Below, piece after piece: positions 16,220 through 24,153 of a stretch of 64,000 bases of DNA. Made by a program: the position numbers and the translations under genes. The stretch lies in NCBI RefSeq assembly GCF_014646055.1, contig NZ_BMMS01000031.1, positions 1-64,000 of the forward strand, given 5' to 3'. Each line of letters starts with the position of its first letter. The first letter of the stretch is position 1. The DNA is from Wenjunlia tyrosinilytica (lineage in GTDB: Bacteria; Actinomycetota; Actinomycetes; Streptomycetales; Streptomycetaceae). The notes under the pieces were generated by a model that saw only the letters and a program-made list of their open reading frames with translations, made no database searches and was not told the DNA's origin.

Positions 16220-17220
16220 CGAACGTCGTCCTCCCGGTCGGGCCGCAGCAGTGCGGGGTGCAGGAGCCGGGCGTCGCCCGCCCGGTAGAGGCGGGCTCGG
16301 GGTCCGCCCCGGCTGCCGCCCCGCTCCGCGGTCGCTCCGGTGCTCTCGACGAAGCCGGGCACGGAGAGCACCTTGCGGTGGAAGTTCCCCGCGTGGAGCT
16401 TGCCGCCCCACACCGCCTCGTAGACGGCGCGCAGTTCGGAGACGGTGAACTCCTCGGCCAGGAACGCCGTCGCCAGCGGGGTGTACTCGATCTTGGACCG
16501 GGCCCGGTCCAGCGCGTCGGCGACGATCCGGGCGTGGTCGAAGGCGAGCCGGATACCGCTCGGTGGGGCGGTCGGCGCCGGGACGCCGGTGGGCACCGGG
16601 ACGTCGGCGGGCGTCGGTGAATCCGCGGGCGTCGGTGAATCCGCGGACCGGCGGGCAGGGCCACCCCCGTGGGTCCCGCCTCGCCGGTCCCGCTCGGTGG
16701 GACGTCCGACGCCCCCCGAGGGTTGTGGTGCCTCGCCGGGGTCCGCTGGGTCCACCGCGGTCCCGCCGAGGTCGAGTTCGTCCACCGGGATCCACGCGGC
16801 CGCGACGGCGTCGGTGCCCGCGCGCGGGTCCGGGAGGTCCGGTGCGAAGGCGAGGTATGCCACGGAGACCACGTGCATCCGCGGGTCGCGGTCGGGGGTG
16901 CCGTAGCTGCCCAGTTGTTCGAGGTGGACGCGGTCGAGGGCGGTGTCGGTGCCGAGCCCGGTCTCCTCGGCGAGTTCACGGGCAGCCGCCCGGTCCAGGC
17001 TCTCCTGCCCGGCGCGGACGAAACCGCCCGGCAGCGCCCAGTCCCCGGCGAACGGCGGTCCGCCGCGGCGGACGAGGAGGACGTGCAGCCTGCTCTCACG
17101 CAGTGTCAGAGCGACGACGTCACAGGTCACGGCGACCCGCTCGAAGGCGCGCGGGTCGTAGGAGGCCAGCCATTCGGCCTCGTCCGGCCTGCCGGACCCG
17201 CGGCGCTCAGTGCCCTCCAT
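16216..17220 (-). CDS. NrtR-like Nudix transcriptional regulator
   Basis: Protein of 334 aa with an N-terminal Nudix domain (about 25-150) and a C-terminal winged helix (about 235-330). The winged helix has the NrtR-type stretch AEEFTVSELRAVYEAVWGGK and HAGNFHRKVLSVPGFV. The Nudix box GGFVRAGQESLDRAAAREL has one residue more than the canonical spacing before the first Glu, so it may sense rather than hydrolyse. NrtR proteins bind NAD-related metabolites such as ADP-ribose. A Pro/Thr/Ala linker with an 18-bp internal repeat joins the domains. First gene of the four-gene operon; nested inverted repeats lie in its promoter. Confidence 0.85.
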   Translation of the reverse strand: MEGTERRGSGRPDEAEWLASYDPRAFERVAVTCDVVALTLRESRLHVLLVRRGGPPFAGDWALPGGFVRAGQESLDRAAARELAEETGLGTDTALDRVHLEQLGSYGTPDRDPRMHVVSVAYLAFAPDLPDPRAGTDAVAAAWIPVDELDLGGTAVDPADPGEAPQPSGGVGRPTERDRRGGTHGGGPARRSADSPTPADSPTPADVPVPTGVPAPTAPPSGIRLAFDHARIVADALDRARSKIEYTPLATAFLAEEFTVSELRAVYEAVWGGKLHAGNFHRKVLSVPGFVESTGATAERGGSRGGPRARLYRAGDARLLHPALLRPDREDDVR

Positions 17221-17247
17221 GGCGGCCCCGCTCCCCTCGTCACCAAC

Positions 17248-17286
17248 GTTGTTCTCATAGTGAGTATTTCTCGAACTGAGAAGAAC
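17248..17286. promoter_or_regulatory. Nested inverted repeats in NrtR-like promoter
   Basis: TTGTTCTCA (17249-17257) and TGAGAAGAA (17277-17285) form an inverted repeat with one mismatch. Inside it are two smaller ones, CTCA-TAG-TGAG (17254-17264) and TTCTC-GAACT-GAGAA (17268-17282). The stretch is clearly richer in A/T than its surroundings and lies 30-65 bases upstream of the NrtR-like start. It is probably the operator of the operon and may also act on the divergent DUF962 gene. Confidence 0.6.
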
Positions 17287-17409
17287 TTAGCATCCGCCAC
17301 CGACAGAAGGCCAGCGCTTTTCCGGCAGCCGACCGCTCCGGAGTGCTTCAGCCCACTTCCGGCCGCCCGGGGCGCTGACGGCGGGCACCGCGCCAACTAC
17401 CGTGAGGGC

Positions 17410-17769
17410 ATGGCGAAGCAGCAGCGGGAGTTCGAGTCGTTCGAGGAGTTCTGGCCCTACTACGTGGCGATGCACTCCAAGGCGGCGACCAGGTGGGTTC
17501 ATCTGACGGGGACCCTGACCGGGCTCACGGTCAGCGCCTACGGGCTGGTCAAGCGGCGGCGCCGGCTCATGCTCGGCCTACCGGTCATCGGCTACGGCAC
17601 GGCCTGGCCCGCCCACTTCTGGATCGAGGGCAACAACCCCGCGACCTTCGGCCATCCCCTGTGGTCGCTGCGCGGAGACGCCAAGATGATCACCACGATG
17701 CTCGCGGGACGCGATCACGAGCTGGCCGAGACCGCCGCCAAGTGGCTCGCGGAGCACGGGGACGATTGA
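17410..17769 (+). CDS. DUF962 / Mpo1-like protein
   Basis: Small membrane-associated protein (119 aa). The motif FWPYYVAMHSKAATRWVHLTGT is typical of the DUF962/Mpo1 family, and two hydrophobic stretches follow (about 40-75). Yeast Mpo1 is a dioxygenase in odd-chain fatty-acid alpha-oxidation; the bacterial role is unknown. A much longer frame runs upstream from 16669, but only the part from 17410 is family-like. The ribosome site is weak (GTGAGGG close to the ATG). It shares its promoter region with the NrtR-like operon. Confidence 0.85.
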   Translation: MAKQQREFESFEEFWPYYVAMHSKAATRWVHLTGTLTGLTVSAYGLVKRRRRLMLGLPVIGYGTAWPAHFWIEGNNPATFGHPLWSLRGDAKMITTMLAGRDHELAETAAKWLAEHGDD

Positions 17770-17871
17770 GGGGCCGGTCAAGCGGGGCTCGCCCGAGCCG
17801 CCAGGCACGCTCGAGCACCTGGAAACCTGACTACCGAAGGCCTACGGGCACGAGTAGTTGCGGTACAGAAG

Positions 17872-18110
17872 ATGAACTCCGCGAGAGCCGCGAAAACGTG
17901 GAAGACGAGCCGTCCGCCGGGGGTGGTGGTGTCCAGGTTCTCGTGCAGCGAGGTGAAGCCGATGCCTCGCTCGCGTAGTTCGGCGACCATGTTGATGAGG
18001 TCCTGGAGGCTGCGGCCGTAGCGGTCGAGCGAGGGGACCACGAGGGCGTCGCCCGCGTCGAGGAAAGCGTGACACGCCTTCAGCTCCGGACGGAGGAAGG
18101 GGTTTTCGAA
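17872..18110 (-). pseudogene. Serine recombinase (resolvase) remnant
   Basis: The minus strand encodes RPELKACHAFLDAGD, then PSLDRYGRSLQDLINMVAEL and GGRLVFHVFAALAEFI. This is the middle of the catalytic domain of Tn3-type resolvases and invertases. The N-terminus with the catalytic Ser is absent, and the frame loses similarity right after AEFI, with no DNA-binding domain. No start codon or ribosome site fits. It is a decayed fragment, probably from the same element as the transposase remnant at 19.5-20.2 kb. Confidence 0.85.
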
Positions 18111-18336
18111 GGCTCTGCGGCGTCCGGGCGGCCCCGCAGCGTGATCTTCAGAAAACGAACGAAGGTCTTTGACGACCCGGCAGCCGGTGGCACACCGCGC
18201 TCACCACCGGCAGGAGTCAGCGCTCCTCCGGAGGCTGCTTGCTCGCCAAGAGGTCGAGGAGCTGCTTCGCGGCTGCTCCGATCTGACCGTCGAAGGGATC
18301 CATGGCCATCCGCTCCAAGACCTCGATGAAGGGGTG

Positions 18337-18642
18337 TTACGGAACCAGCGATGGACGCCGTGCGACAGGCAGGGCCGACTGATCCTCGACGGTTCGCTCC
18401 GCCCGGTTGATCTCGGCCCAGACGGCGTCGAGAGACAGGCCGAGGGTGTCGGCGATCGCTGCGATGGTCGGGAAGGCGGGCGTGGCCACACGGCCGGATT
18501 CGATCTTCCGCAAGGTTTCCGGCGAGATGCGCGAAGCGAGCGCCACGTCCAGCATCGAGCGGCAGCCCCGGGCTCGGCGGAGCAGGGCGCCAAGGCGCTG
18601 TCCGCGTTCTACCTCGGCGGGGGTGAGCGGCAACCTGACCAT
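18337..18642 (-). CDS. XRE-family transcriptional regulator
   Basis: Helix-turn-helix protein (101 aa). The DNA-binding domain spans about residues 12-75 and contains LGALLRRARG, LDVALASRISPETLRKIESG and FPTIAAIADTLGLSLDAVW. TAGAAT lies six bases upstream of the ATG, so the message may be leaderless. The TAA stop is followed in the same frame by 39 further sense codons (to TGA at 18217-18219) with a helical sequence, so the protein may have been shortened by a nonsense change. It is divergent from a methionine aminopeptidase gene 63 bases away and is probably its regulator. Confidence 0.87.
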   Translation of the reverse strand: MVRLPLTPAEVERGQRLGALLRRARGCRSMLDVALASRISPETLRKIESGRVATPAFPTIAAIADTLGLSLDAVWAEINRAERTVEDQSALPVARRPSLVP

Positions 18643-18705
18643 GACCCCATTCTAATACCAGTACAGTTATACCGGGATAGTTATTGGACACATGAGAGGT
18701 CCCCC

Positions 18706-19488
18706 ATGATTGAGATCCTGAACTCCGCGCGGCTTGAGCGGGCGAGGGACACCGGCGCTCTGGTCGGAAACATCCTGCACACACTGAAGCAGCGCAGCAC
18801 GGTCGGGACGAACCTGCTGGACATCGACCAGTGGGCCAAAGAGATGATCACCGAGGCGGGAGCGCAGTCCTGCTACGTCGACTACGCACCCTCCTTCGGG
18901 CGCGGCCCGTTCGGGCACTACATCTGCACGGCCGTCAACGACGGAGTGCTCCACGGGCGGCCCCACAACTACACGCTGGCGGACGGGGATCTGCTGACTC
19001 TCGACCTCGCCGTAGCCAGGGGCGGAGTGGCCGCGGACGCCGCGATCAGCTTTCTGGTGGGCAAAGCCAGGCCGGCGGAGAGCGTCGCGATGATCGAGAC
19101 GACCGAACGTGCGCTCGCCGCCGGCATCGCCGCCGCCAAGCCTGGGGCGCGCATCGGTGATCTCTCCCATGCCATCGGCACGGTCCTCAGTGAGGCGGGC
19201 TACCCGATCAGCACCGAGTTCGGAGGCCACGGCATCGGCTCGACCATGCACCAGGACCCCCACATCGCGAACACCGGACGGCCAGGCCGCGGATACAAGC
19301 TGCGCCCCGGACTGCTGCTCGCCCTGGAGCCCTGGGTCATGGGCGACACTGCCACACTCGTCACCGACGCCGACGGTTGGACGCTGCGCAGCGCGACAGG
19401 CTGCCGGACCGCGCACAGCGAGCACACCATCGCCATCACCGGCAACGGAGCCGAAATTCTCACCCTGCCCACGCAGGCACGAGCATGA
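18706..19488 (+). CDS. Type I methionine aminopeptidase (accessory copy)
   Basis: Cytosolic M24 metallopeptidase (260 aa) that removes N-terminal Met. Metal ligands are visible in context: GDLLTLDLAVARGGVAADAA (two Asp), GGHGIGSTMHQDP (His), ALEPW (Glu) and SEHTIAIT (Glu region). A strong house-keeping type would have GIGREFHEEP where this has GIGSTMHQDP, so it looks like an accessory paralogue. AGAGG lies upstream of the ATG. It is paired divergently with the XRE regulator. Both sit between Tn3-type remnants and so may have been carried in. Confidence 0.88.
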   Translation: MIEILNSARLERARDTGALVGNILHTLKQRSTVGTNLLDIDQWAKEMITEAGAQSCYVDYAPSFGRGPFGHYICTAVNDGVLHGRPHNYTLADGDLLTLDLAVARGGVAADAAISFLVGKARPAESVAMIETTERALAAGIAAAKPGARIGDLSHAIGTVLSEAGYPISTEFGGHGIGSTMHQDPHIANTGRPGRGYKLRPGLLLALEPWVMGDTATLVTDADGWTLRSATGCRTAHSEHTIAITGNGAEILTLPTQARA

Positions 19489-19532
19489 GAGGGCGCTGTA
19501 ACGAGAGGCCCAGCGGGCCGGGTGCGCCGCCG

Positions 19533-20223
19533 TCAATCCTCGTCGTCCCCGACAGCCTCCGGGTCCCGGAAGGGGCGCAGTCCCTGACCGGGTCCGCCGG
19601 CCTTGATGTTGAACAGATAGCGGCCCAGGAAGGTGATGTGCCGGTCCTTGAGAGGGGAGAGGCGGGCCACGTCCTCGTCCTTGATGTCGTGGCCCTCGGC
19701 GCGGAGCTGGGCGACGGCGGCATCCAGGTAGCGGGTGTTCCACAGGACGACAGCGTTGAGGACCAGGCAAGCGGCGGTAGGTGTCGTCGACCGGGTCGAC
19801 CAGGGCGAGCAGGTGCATGGCTTTGTCGATCCGGCCGTACTCGGCGAACGCGGCGCCGAGCGGGGTCGGGTGGCCCTCACGGCCGAACATCCGCAGCAGG
19901 TCGTAGGCACGGACCTGGTTCGTGATGAGCGACCCGCGACGCGAAGCATGTCCGGCCAGTGCGTGGCGATCCGCTTGAGGTTCACCTTGTTGCAGGCGAC
20001 AGCCTCCAGCGGTCCGTACCCGGCGGCCGGCACCTTCCCGTCGGGCAGGTCGGCCCGCCAGAGCCTCTGGTCCTGGAGGTCGCGGAAGCGCTGGGCGAAG
20101 CGGAAGCCGTGCAGATGTGCACCGCCATGCCCAACCGGTGCGCGTCCGTACGACGCAGCGCGATCAGGTCACGGTCGTCATCGTCGAGGAAGGAGAACCG
20201 CTCCAGCTCCGGGCGCGTGGCCC
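19533..20223 (-). pseudogene. Tn3-family transposase remnant
   Basis: Pieces of TnpA occur in order on the minus strand but in different frames. Near 20223 is an N-terminal piece (TRPELERFSFLDDDDRDLI, HRLGMAVH). A middle piece follows (FRDLQDQRLWRADLPDGKVP, GYGPLEAVACNKVNLKRI). Then come MFGREGHPTPLGAAFAEYG in another frame and the C-terminus (NAVVLWNTRYLDAAVAQL, RHITFLGRYLFN). A full TnpA is about 1000 aa, so most of the catalytic centre is deleted and at least two frameshifts are present. It begins directly after the DUF4239 stop codon. Confidence 0.85.
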
Positions 20224-20226
20224 GGC

Positions 20227-20985
20227 CTAGAGCCCGGGGAAGAGGTCGATGAAGGGCGTGGAGGCCGCGTTGATGCCGCGCTCGAAGGGGGCGTCGAAGT
20301 CCCAGATCAGGAAGAGCAGGAACGCGATCAGCGCACTGAACAGCCCCGCCAGCAACAGCTCCCTCGGGGAGCGGCGGATCTGCAGGGTGAAGATCAGCCC
20401 CACGGTCACGAGCGCCCCGGCGATGAGGCCGAACCAGACCACACCCGGCATGGTGGCCCCCACGCTCTGCCCGCGAGCGTTGCGGGCGTCGTCGGCCACC
20501 GCGACCTGGTCGACGATCGGCTGGTAGGACTGCGACTCATGGTCGTCGGCGGGTTTGTAGGCGATGACGTCGCGCCGCACCCGGCCCAGCAGTTCGGCCC
20601 CCCGGTCGGAGAGCCGGTCCTCGGCCGCCATGATCGGCCACTCCTTGTGGACGACGTACCCCACATAGGCGTCGACGTCCCGGCGGATGCGGTCGCGCAC
20701 CTGGGGCGGGTACGCCTGGGCCCGCGCACTCACCTCATACAGCGCCTGCGCCTCACGGCGGACGCCGTCCTGGGCGGCGCCGCGCGCCTCCCACACCCCG
20801 GCGATGGCGAGGCCGAGCACGATGGCGTACACCACGCCGATCATCATCGTCATGTACTCGATGACGTCGGGAGTCTGCGAGGGGTCGTCGTCATCTCCGA
20901 TCCGCCGCTGTTTGAGCACCGTGATAACGAGCACGACGGCGCAGGCGGCGACCATCGCCAGGGTCAGGACCAGCCATTCGGACAT
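20227..20985 (-). CDS. DUF4239 membrane protein
   Basis: Integral membrane protein (252 aa) with two transmembrane segments near the N-terminus (about 3-22 and 44-66) and two near the C-terminus (about 186-206 and 212-232). A soluble helical domain lies between them. This matches the DUF4239 family, of unknown function, sometimes compared with bestrophin-like channels. GGAGG six bases upstream fixes the start at 20985 rather than 21036. It lies 31 bases downstream of the Pro/Gly-rich protein on the same strand. The transposase remnant abuts its stop codon. Confidence 0.82.
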   Translation of the reverse strand: MSEWLVLTLAMVAACAVVLVITVLKQRRIGDDDDPSQTPDVIEYMTMMIGVVYAIVLGLAIAGVWEARGAAQDGVRREAQALYEVSARAQAYPPQVRDRIRRDVDAYVGYVVHKEWPIMAAEDRLSDRGAELLGRVRRDVIAYKPADDHESQSYQPIVDQVAVADDARNARGQSVGATMPGVVWFGLIAGALVTVGLIFTLQIRRSPRELLLAGLFSALIAFLLFLIWDFDAPFERGINAASTPFIDLFPGL

Positions 20986-21016
20986 GGGCACCTCCGAGGA
21001 TCGAACGGGACACGGG

Positions 21017-22003
21017 TCACGACCTGGCGGATCCACGAGCTCCCGCGCCGCCGCGCGAGCGGGGACGGAACGCGGCGGCCGCGAGCACGGCGGGCGCTAC
21101 GAGGAGCAGGGTCATGGTGACGAGCGATGTGCCGCGGGTCGGCTTCCTGCCCGGCGGGGGCACATAGGCCCGTCGCAAGTGGTGGTGCGGAGCCGGGGGC
21201 TCGACCGCGACGATCGGGGCCGGTCGATGGCTGGGCTTGGGCGGCGGAGGAAGGGAGGGCGGTGGCGCCACGACGGCCGCGGGGGCCCGCGGCTTCGGTG
21301 GAGCGGGCTTCGCCGGATTCGGCTTCGGTGCCGGTTTCGCGGGACTCGGCGCAGGGGGCCGCCCGCACGGCCTGCCCCAGGAGAGCTCGACATGGGCTCC
21401 CTGACTGCTCGTCACATTCAATGAGGCATGCGGGCAGCGCCCGCCCACGACGTCCGCGACGACGCTGTCGCCGCCATTGCGCACCTCGAGGCGGTGGTGG
21501 CGCCCCGCGCAGCCGTCCGGCGACACACACAGACGCCCGGGCCCGCCGTCCGGCACCACCACCCCGGCCACACCTTTGCGGGACACCCCGGCGACACCGC
21601 TGGGCAGCGGCTTGGGCACGCGCACGGAGACCTTCACCCGCCCGTCACGAGTGACCGTCCCCGTGACCCTTCCGGGCACCGGTGGCGCTGCGGTGCGACG
21701 GGGCTGGGGAGCGACCGCATGGCCCGTCGTTCGAGCGGGCCTTCCGCGGAACGGGCGCGCAGGCGTTCCGGGGGAGATTCGCGAAGGCGGTCCCCCACCC
21801 ACGCCAACTGCGCTTCTCCCGCCCACACCTACTGCGCTTCCCCCGCCCGATCCCACTGCGCTTCCCCCTCCCCATCCCACTGCGCTTCCCCCGCCCCATC
21901 CCACCCCGTCCCCGGGCGCGGCCGTGGCCGCCGCCGGAGCCCCGAGCACAACGACGGCGGCCGCGATGGCCGCAACGGACAGCCGCCGCAGAGGCGGTCC
22001 CAC
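21017..22003 (-). CDS. Secreted Gly/Pro-rich protein with C-terminal membrane anchor
   Basis: Probable surface protein (about 328 aa). A signal peptide (LSVAAIAAAVVVLGAPAAATA) is followed by an 8-residue repeat (GWGGGSAV and variants, five copies, 24-bp units near 21810-21910). A middle domain has four Cys (LCVSPDGCAG, GGRCPHA, SWGRPCG) in a beta-rich context. A long Pro/Lys/Ala stretch follows and a hydrophobic segment with an Arg-rich tail ends it (VTMTLLLVAPAVLAAAAF). That layout suggests a wall-spanning protein. The start is uncertain: the frame is open to a GTG at 22090, and I prefer the GTG near 22003 because it puts the signal peptide at the N-terminus. Confidence 0.65.
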   Translation of the reverse strand: MGPPLRRLSVAAIAAAVVVLGAPAAATAAPGDGVGWGGGSAVGWGGGSAVGSGGGSAVGVGGRSAVGVGGGPPSRISPGTPARPFRGRPARTTGHAVAPQPRRTAAPPVPGRVTGTVTRDGRVKVSVRVPKPLPSGVAGVSRKGVAGVVVPDGGPGRLCVSPDGCAGRHHRLEVRNGGDSVVADVVGGRCPHASLNVTSSQGAHVELSWGRPCGRPPAPSPAKPAPKPNPAKPAPPKPRAPAAVVAPPPSLPPPPKPSHRPAPIVAVEPPAPHHHLRRAYVPPPGRKPTRGTSLVTMTLLLVAPAVLAAAAFRPRSRGGAGARGSARS

Positions 22004-22202
22004 CCCATCCCATGCGTTCACGACCACGATGGTCGGCCGCCGGAGCGGTCGGGGAATGAGTTCCGCCGGCCATTCCCCCGAAAGGATCACTCGAGGTTTG
22101 AATCCCGATGTCCGCTGACTTCCGAAGCGGGCCGGGCGGGAGCGAGGACCGGGGTGAGTGCGCGGGCCCGGTTCCGCCGCACGGCTTCGCGTGCCACACT
22201 TT

Positions 22203-22217
22203 CTGACGGATCGTCAG
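22203..22217. promoter_or_regulatory. CTGAC-N5-GTCAG palindrome upstream of DUF35-thiolase operon
   Basis: CTGACG-GAT-CGTCAG is a perfect 6-bp inverted repeat. It ends 20 bases upstream of the GTG start of the DUF35 gene and just before its GGGAGG ribosome site. The same motif type occurs at 58123 and 63438, each time next to acyl-CoA genes, so it is probably a repressor site of a shared regulon. Confidence 0.7.
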
Positions 22218-22237
22218 GCAGCTGACCGGGAGGCACT

Positions 22238-22693
22238 GTGGGACGCGCGCGCACACCGGTGGTCGCCGGGTGGTTCACCGAGGAGCCCGAACGCCCAGAG
22301 GACTTCCGGCTGCTGGGCACCCGGTGCGCCGACTGCTCGGCGGTGTTCTTCCCCCGCGAGGACGACTTCTGCCGCAACCCCGCCTGCTGCGGTACCCGCC
22401 TGCTGGAGGTGCCGCTCTCACCCCGCGGCCGGGTGTGGTCGTTCACCGACGGGCGGTACCGGCCGCCCGCCCCGTACGTCTCGGATCCGGCGCGGGAGTG
22501 GGAGCCGTACACGCTCGTCGCCGTCGAGCTGGCGGCCGAGCGGATGGTCGTGCTCGGCCAGGCGGTCCCGGGGATCACCGTGGCGGACCTGGCCGTCGGA
22601 ATGGAGGTCGAGGTGGTTCCGGGGGTGCTGAACGAGGACGACGAGCGGGTGTGGACCACCTGGCACTGGCGTCCGGTGGGAGCGCGGCCGTGA
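22238..22693 (+). CDS. DUF35 zinc-ribbon/OB-fold protein
   Basis: Small protein (151 aa) with an N-terminal zinc ribbon (TRCADCSAVFFP then CRNPACCGTRL) and a C-terminal OB-fold (GRVWSFTD to EVEVVPGV). DUF35 proteins pair with thiolase-fold partners and with MaoC-like hydratases in acyl-CoA and steroid side-chain breakdown. GTG start with GGGAGG upstream. Its TGA overlaps the GTG of the next gene (GTGA), so the two are translationally coupled and probably form a complex. Confidence 0.88.
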   Translation: MGRARTPVVAGWFTEEPERPEDFRLLGTRCADCSAVFFPREDDFCRNPACCGTRLLEVPLSPRGRVWSFTDGRYRPPAPYVSDPAREWEPYTLVAVELAAERMVVLGQAVPGITVADLAVGMEVEVVPGVLNEDDERVWTTWHWRPVGARP

Positions 22694-23976
22694 CCGGCGA
22701 TGTGGCGGTGCTCGGAGCGGGGATGCATCCGTGGGGGAAGTGGGGGCGCGGCTTCACCGAGTACGGGGTGGCCGCGGCGCGGGAAGCGCTGGCCGACGCG
22801 GGTCTGGACTGGACACGGGTGACGCTGGTGTGCGGCGCGCAGACCGTGCGGGGCGGCTACCCCGGCCACGTCGCGGGTGCCGCCTTCGCCCGGGCCCTGG
22901 GGTGGCAGGGGGCGAGGGTGTCCAGCTCCTACGCCGCCTGCGCGTCGGGGGCCCAAGCCGTGAACACCGCACGGGCGCACATCCTCGCCGGGATGGCGGA
23001 TGTCGCCCTGGTGGTGGGCGCGGACGCCGCGCCCAAGGGGTTCTTCGCACCCGCCGGGGGCGAGCGGGCGGACGACCCCGACTGGCTGCGCTTCCGCATC
23101 CTCGGCGCCACCAACCCCGCCTATTTCGCCCTCTACGCACGGCGCCGCATGGCGGTCCACGGCGACACGGCCGAGGACTTCGCGCTGGTGAAGGTGAAGA
23201 ACGCGGCGGCTGGAGCGGCCAACCCCTGCGCCCGTTACCGCAGGGCCGTCACCGCCGACGAGGTGGCCGCCTCCCCGGTGGTCGCCGACCCGCTGCGGCT
23301 GCTCGACATCTGCGCGACCTCCGACGGGGCGGCGGCCCTGGTGCTGTCGAGCATGGAGTTCGCGCGGCGGCACACGGCCCACCCGGTGTGGATCACGGCG
23401 GTCTCCACCGTCACCCCGCGCTTCCCCCAGACCGTGCTGGAACTGCCGGACTTCGCCACCGACTCCGCCGCGGGCACCGACCCGGCGGCCGGTACGGGAA
23501 AGGATGGCGCAGGCACAGTCCGCACGGGAGCGGTCCAGGCGGGAAGGGACCACGCGGGAACGGTCCATGCGGGAACGGAGCCCGATCGGGCAGGGTTCCG
23601 GGCGTCGATCGCGGCCGCCGCCTACGAGGAGGCGGGGGCGGGGCCCGAGGACCTGGACCTGGCGGAGGTCTACGACCTGTCGACCGCGCTGGAGCTCCAG
23701 TGGTACGAGGACATCGGGCTCTGCCCGCCCGGGGACGCGGCGAGGCTTCTGCGGGAGGGCGCGACGGGCCTCGGCGGGCGGATTCCGGTCAACCCCAGCG
23801 GAGGTCTGGCCTCGTTCGGCGAGGCGGTGCCCGCTCAGGCAATCGCTCAGGTGTGTGAGGCGGTGCGCCAGCTTCGGGGGCAGGCCGGGGACCGGCAGAT
23901 CGAGGGCGCCCGGGTCGCCCTCACCGCGAACCAGGGGCTGTTCGGTCACGGTTCGTCCGTGGTTGTCGTGCGCTGA
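22690..23976 (+). CDS. Thiolase-family lipid-transfer protein (SCP-x type)
   Basis: Thiolase-fold protein (428 aa). The nucleophilic Cys is present in SSYAACASG (about Cys84), and the C-terminal NPSGG motif is intact, so it may be a true thiolase or acyl transferase. An extra stretch at about residues 265-300 (TDPAAGTGKDG to GTEPDRAG) is encoded by repeated GCGGGAACGG-like DNA and looks like an inserted low-complexity loop. GTG start coupled to the DUF35 gene. It differs from the two related proteins at 53.7-56.1 kb, which lack this Cys. Confidence 0.86.
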   Translation: MTGDVAVLGAGMHPWGKWGRGFTEYGVAAAREALADAGLDWTRVTLVCGAQTVRGGYPGHVAGAAFARALGWQGARVSSSYAACASGAQAVNTARAHILAGMADVALVVGADAAPKGFFAPAGGERADDPDWLRFRILGATNPAYFALYARRRMAVHGDTAEDFALVKVKNAAAGAANPCARYRRAVTADEVAASPVVADPLRLLDICATSDGAAALVLSSMEFARRHTAHPVWITAVSTVTPRFPQTVLELPDFATDSAAGTDPAAGTGKDGAGTVRTGAVQAGRDHAGTVHAGTEPDRAGFRASIAAAAYEEAGAGPEDLDLAEVYDLSTALELQWYEDIGLCPPGDAARLLREGATGLGGRIPVNPSGGLASFGEAVPAQAIAQVCEAVRQLRGQAGDRQIEGARVALTANQGLFGHGSSVVVVR

Positions 23977-23995
23977 CGTTGCGGTGTTCGTGTCC

Positions 23996-24024
23996 TTGAC
24001 GGCATATCTGGGCGGGGGAACACT
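23996..24024 (+). promoter_or_regulatory. Possible promoter of glpF
   Basis: TTGACG at 23996-24001 and AACACT at 24019-24024 are 17 bases apart, about 130 bases upstream of glpF. The -35 match is good and the -10 match weak. No operator could be recognised. Confidence 0.35.
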
Positions 24025-24153
24025 CTTGCGGAGTCAGTCGGCGTCAGCGCACTCCGGCGCAGGGCGCCAGGCTGTCCGCGCCCTGGTGCTCCCGCGCTGC
24101 CGTCCGCCCACACGGCCCCCGGGCGGGGGCGGGCCAGGACACAAGGAGCCGCC

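Noticed and set aside
22087-23949. 620-aa open frame on the minus strand
   Set aside because: Shadow of the DUF35-thiolase pair, which has clear motifs and GTGA coupling.
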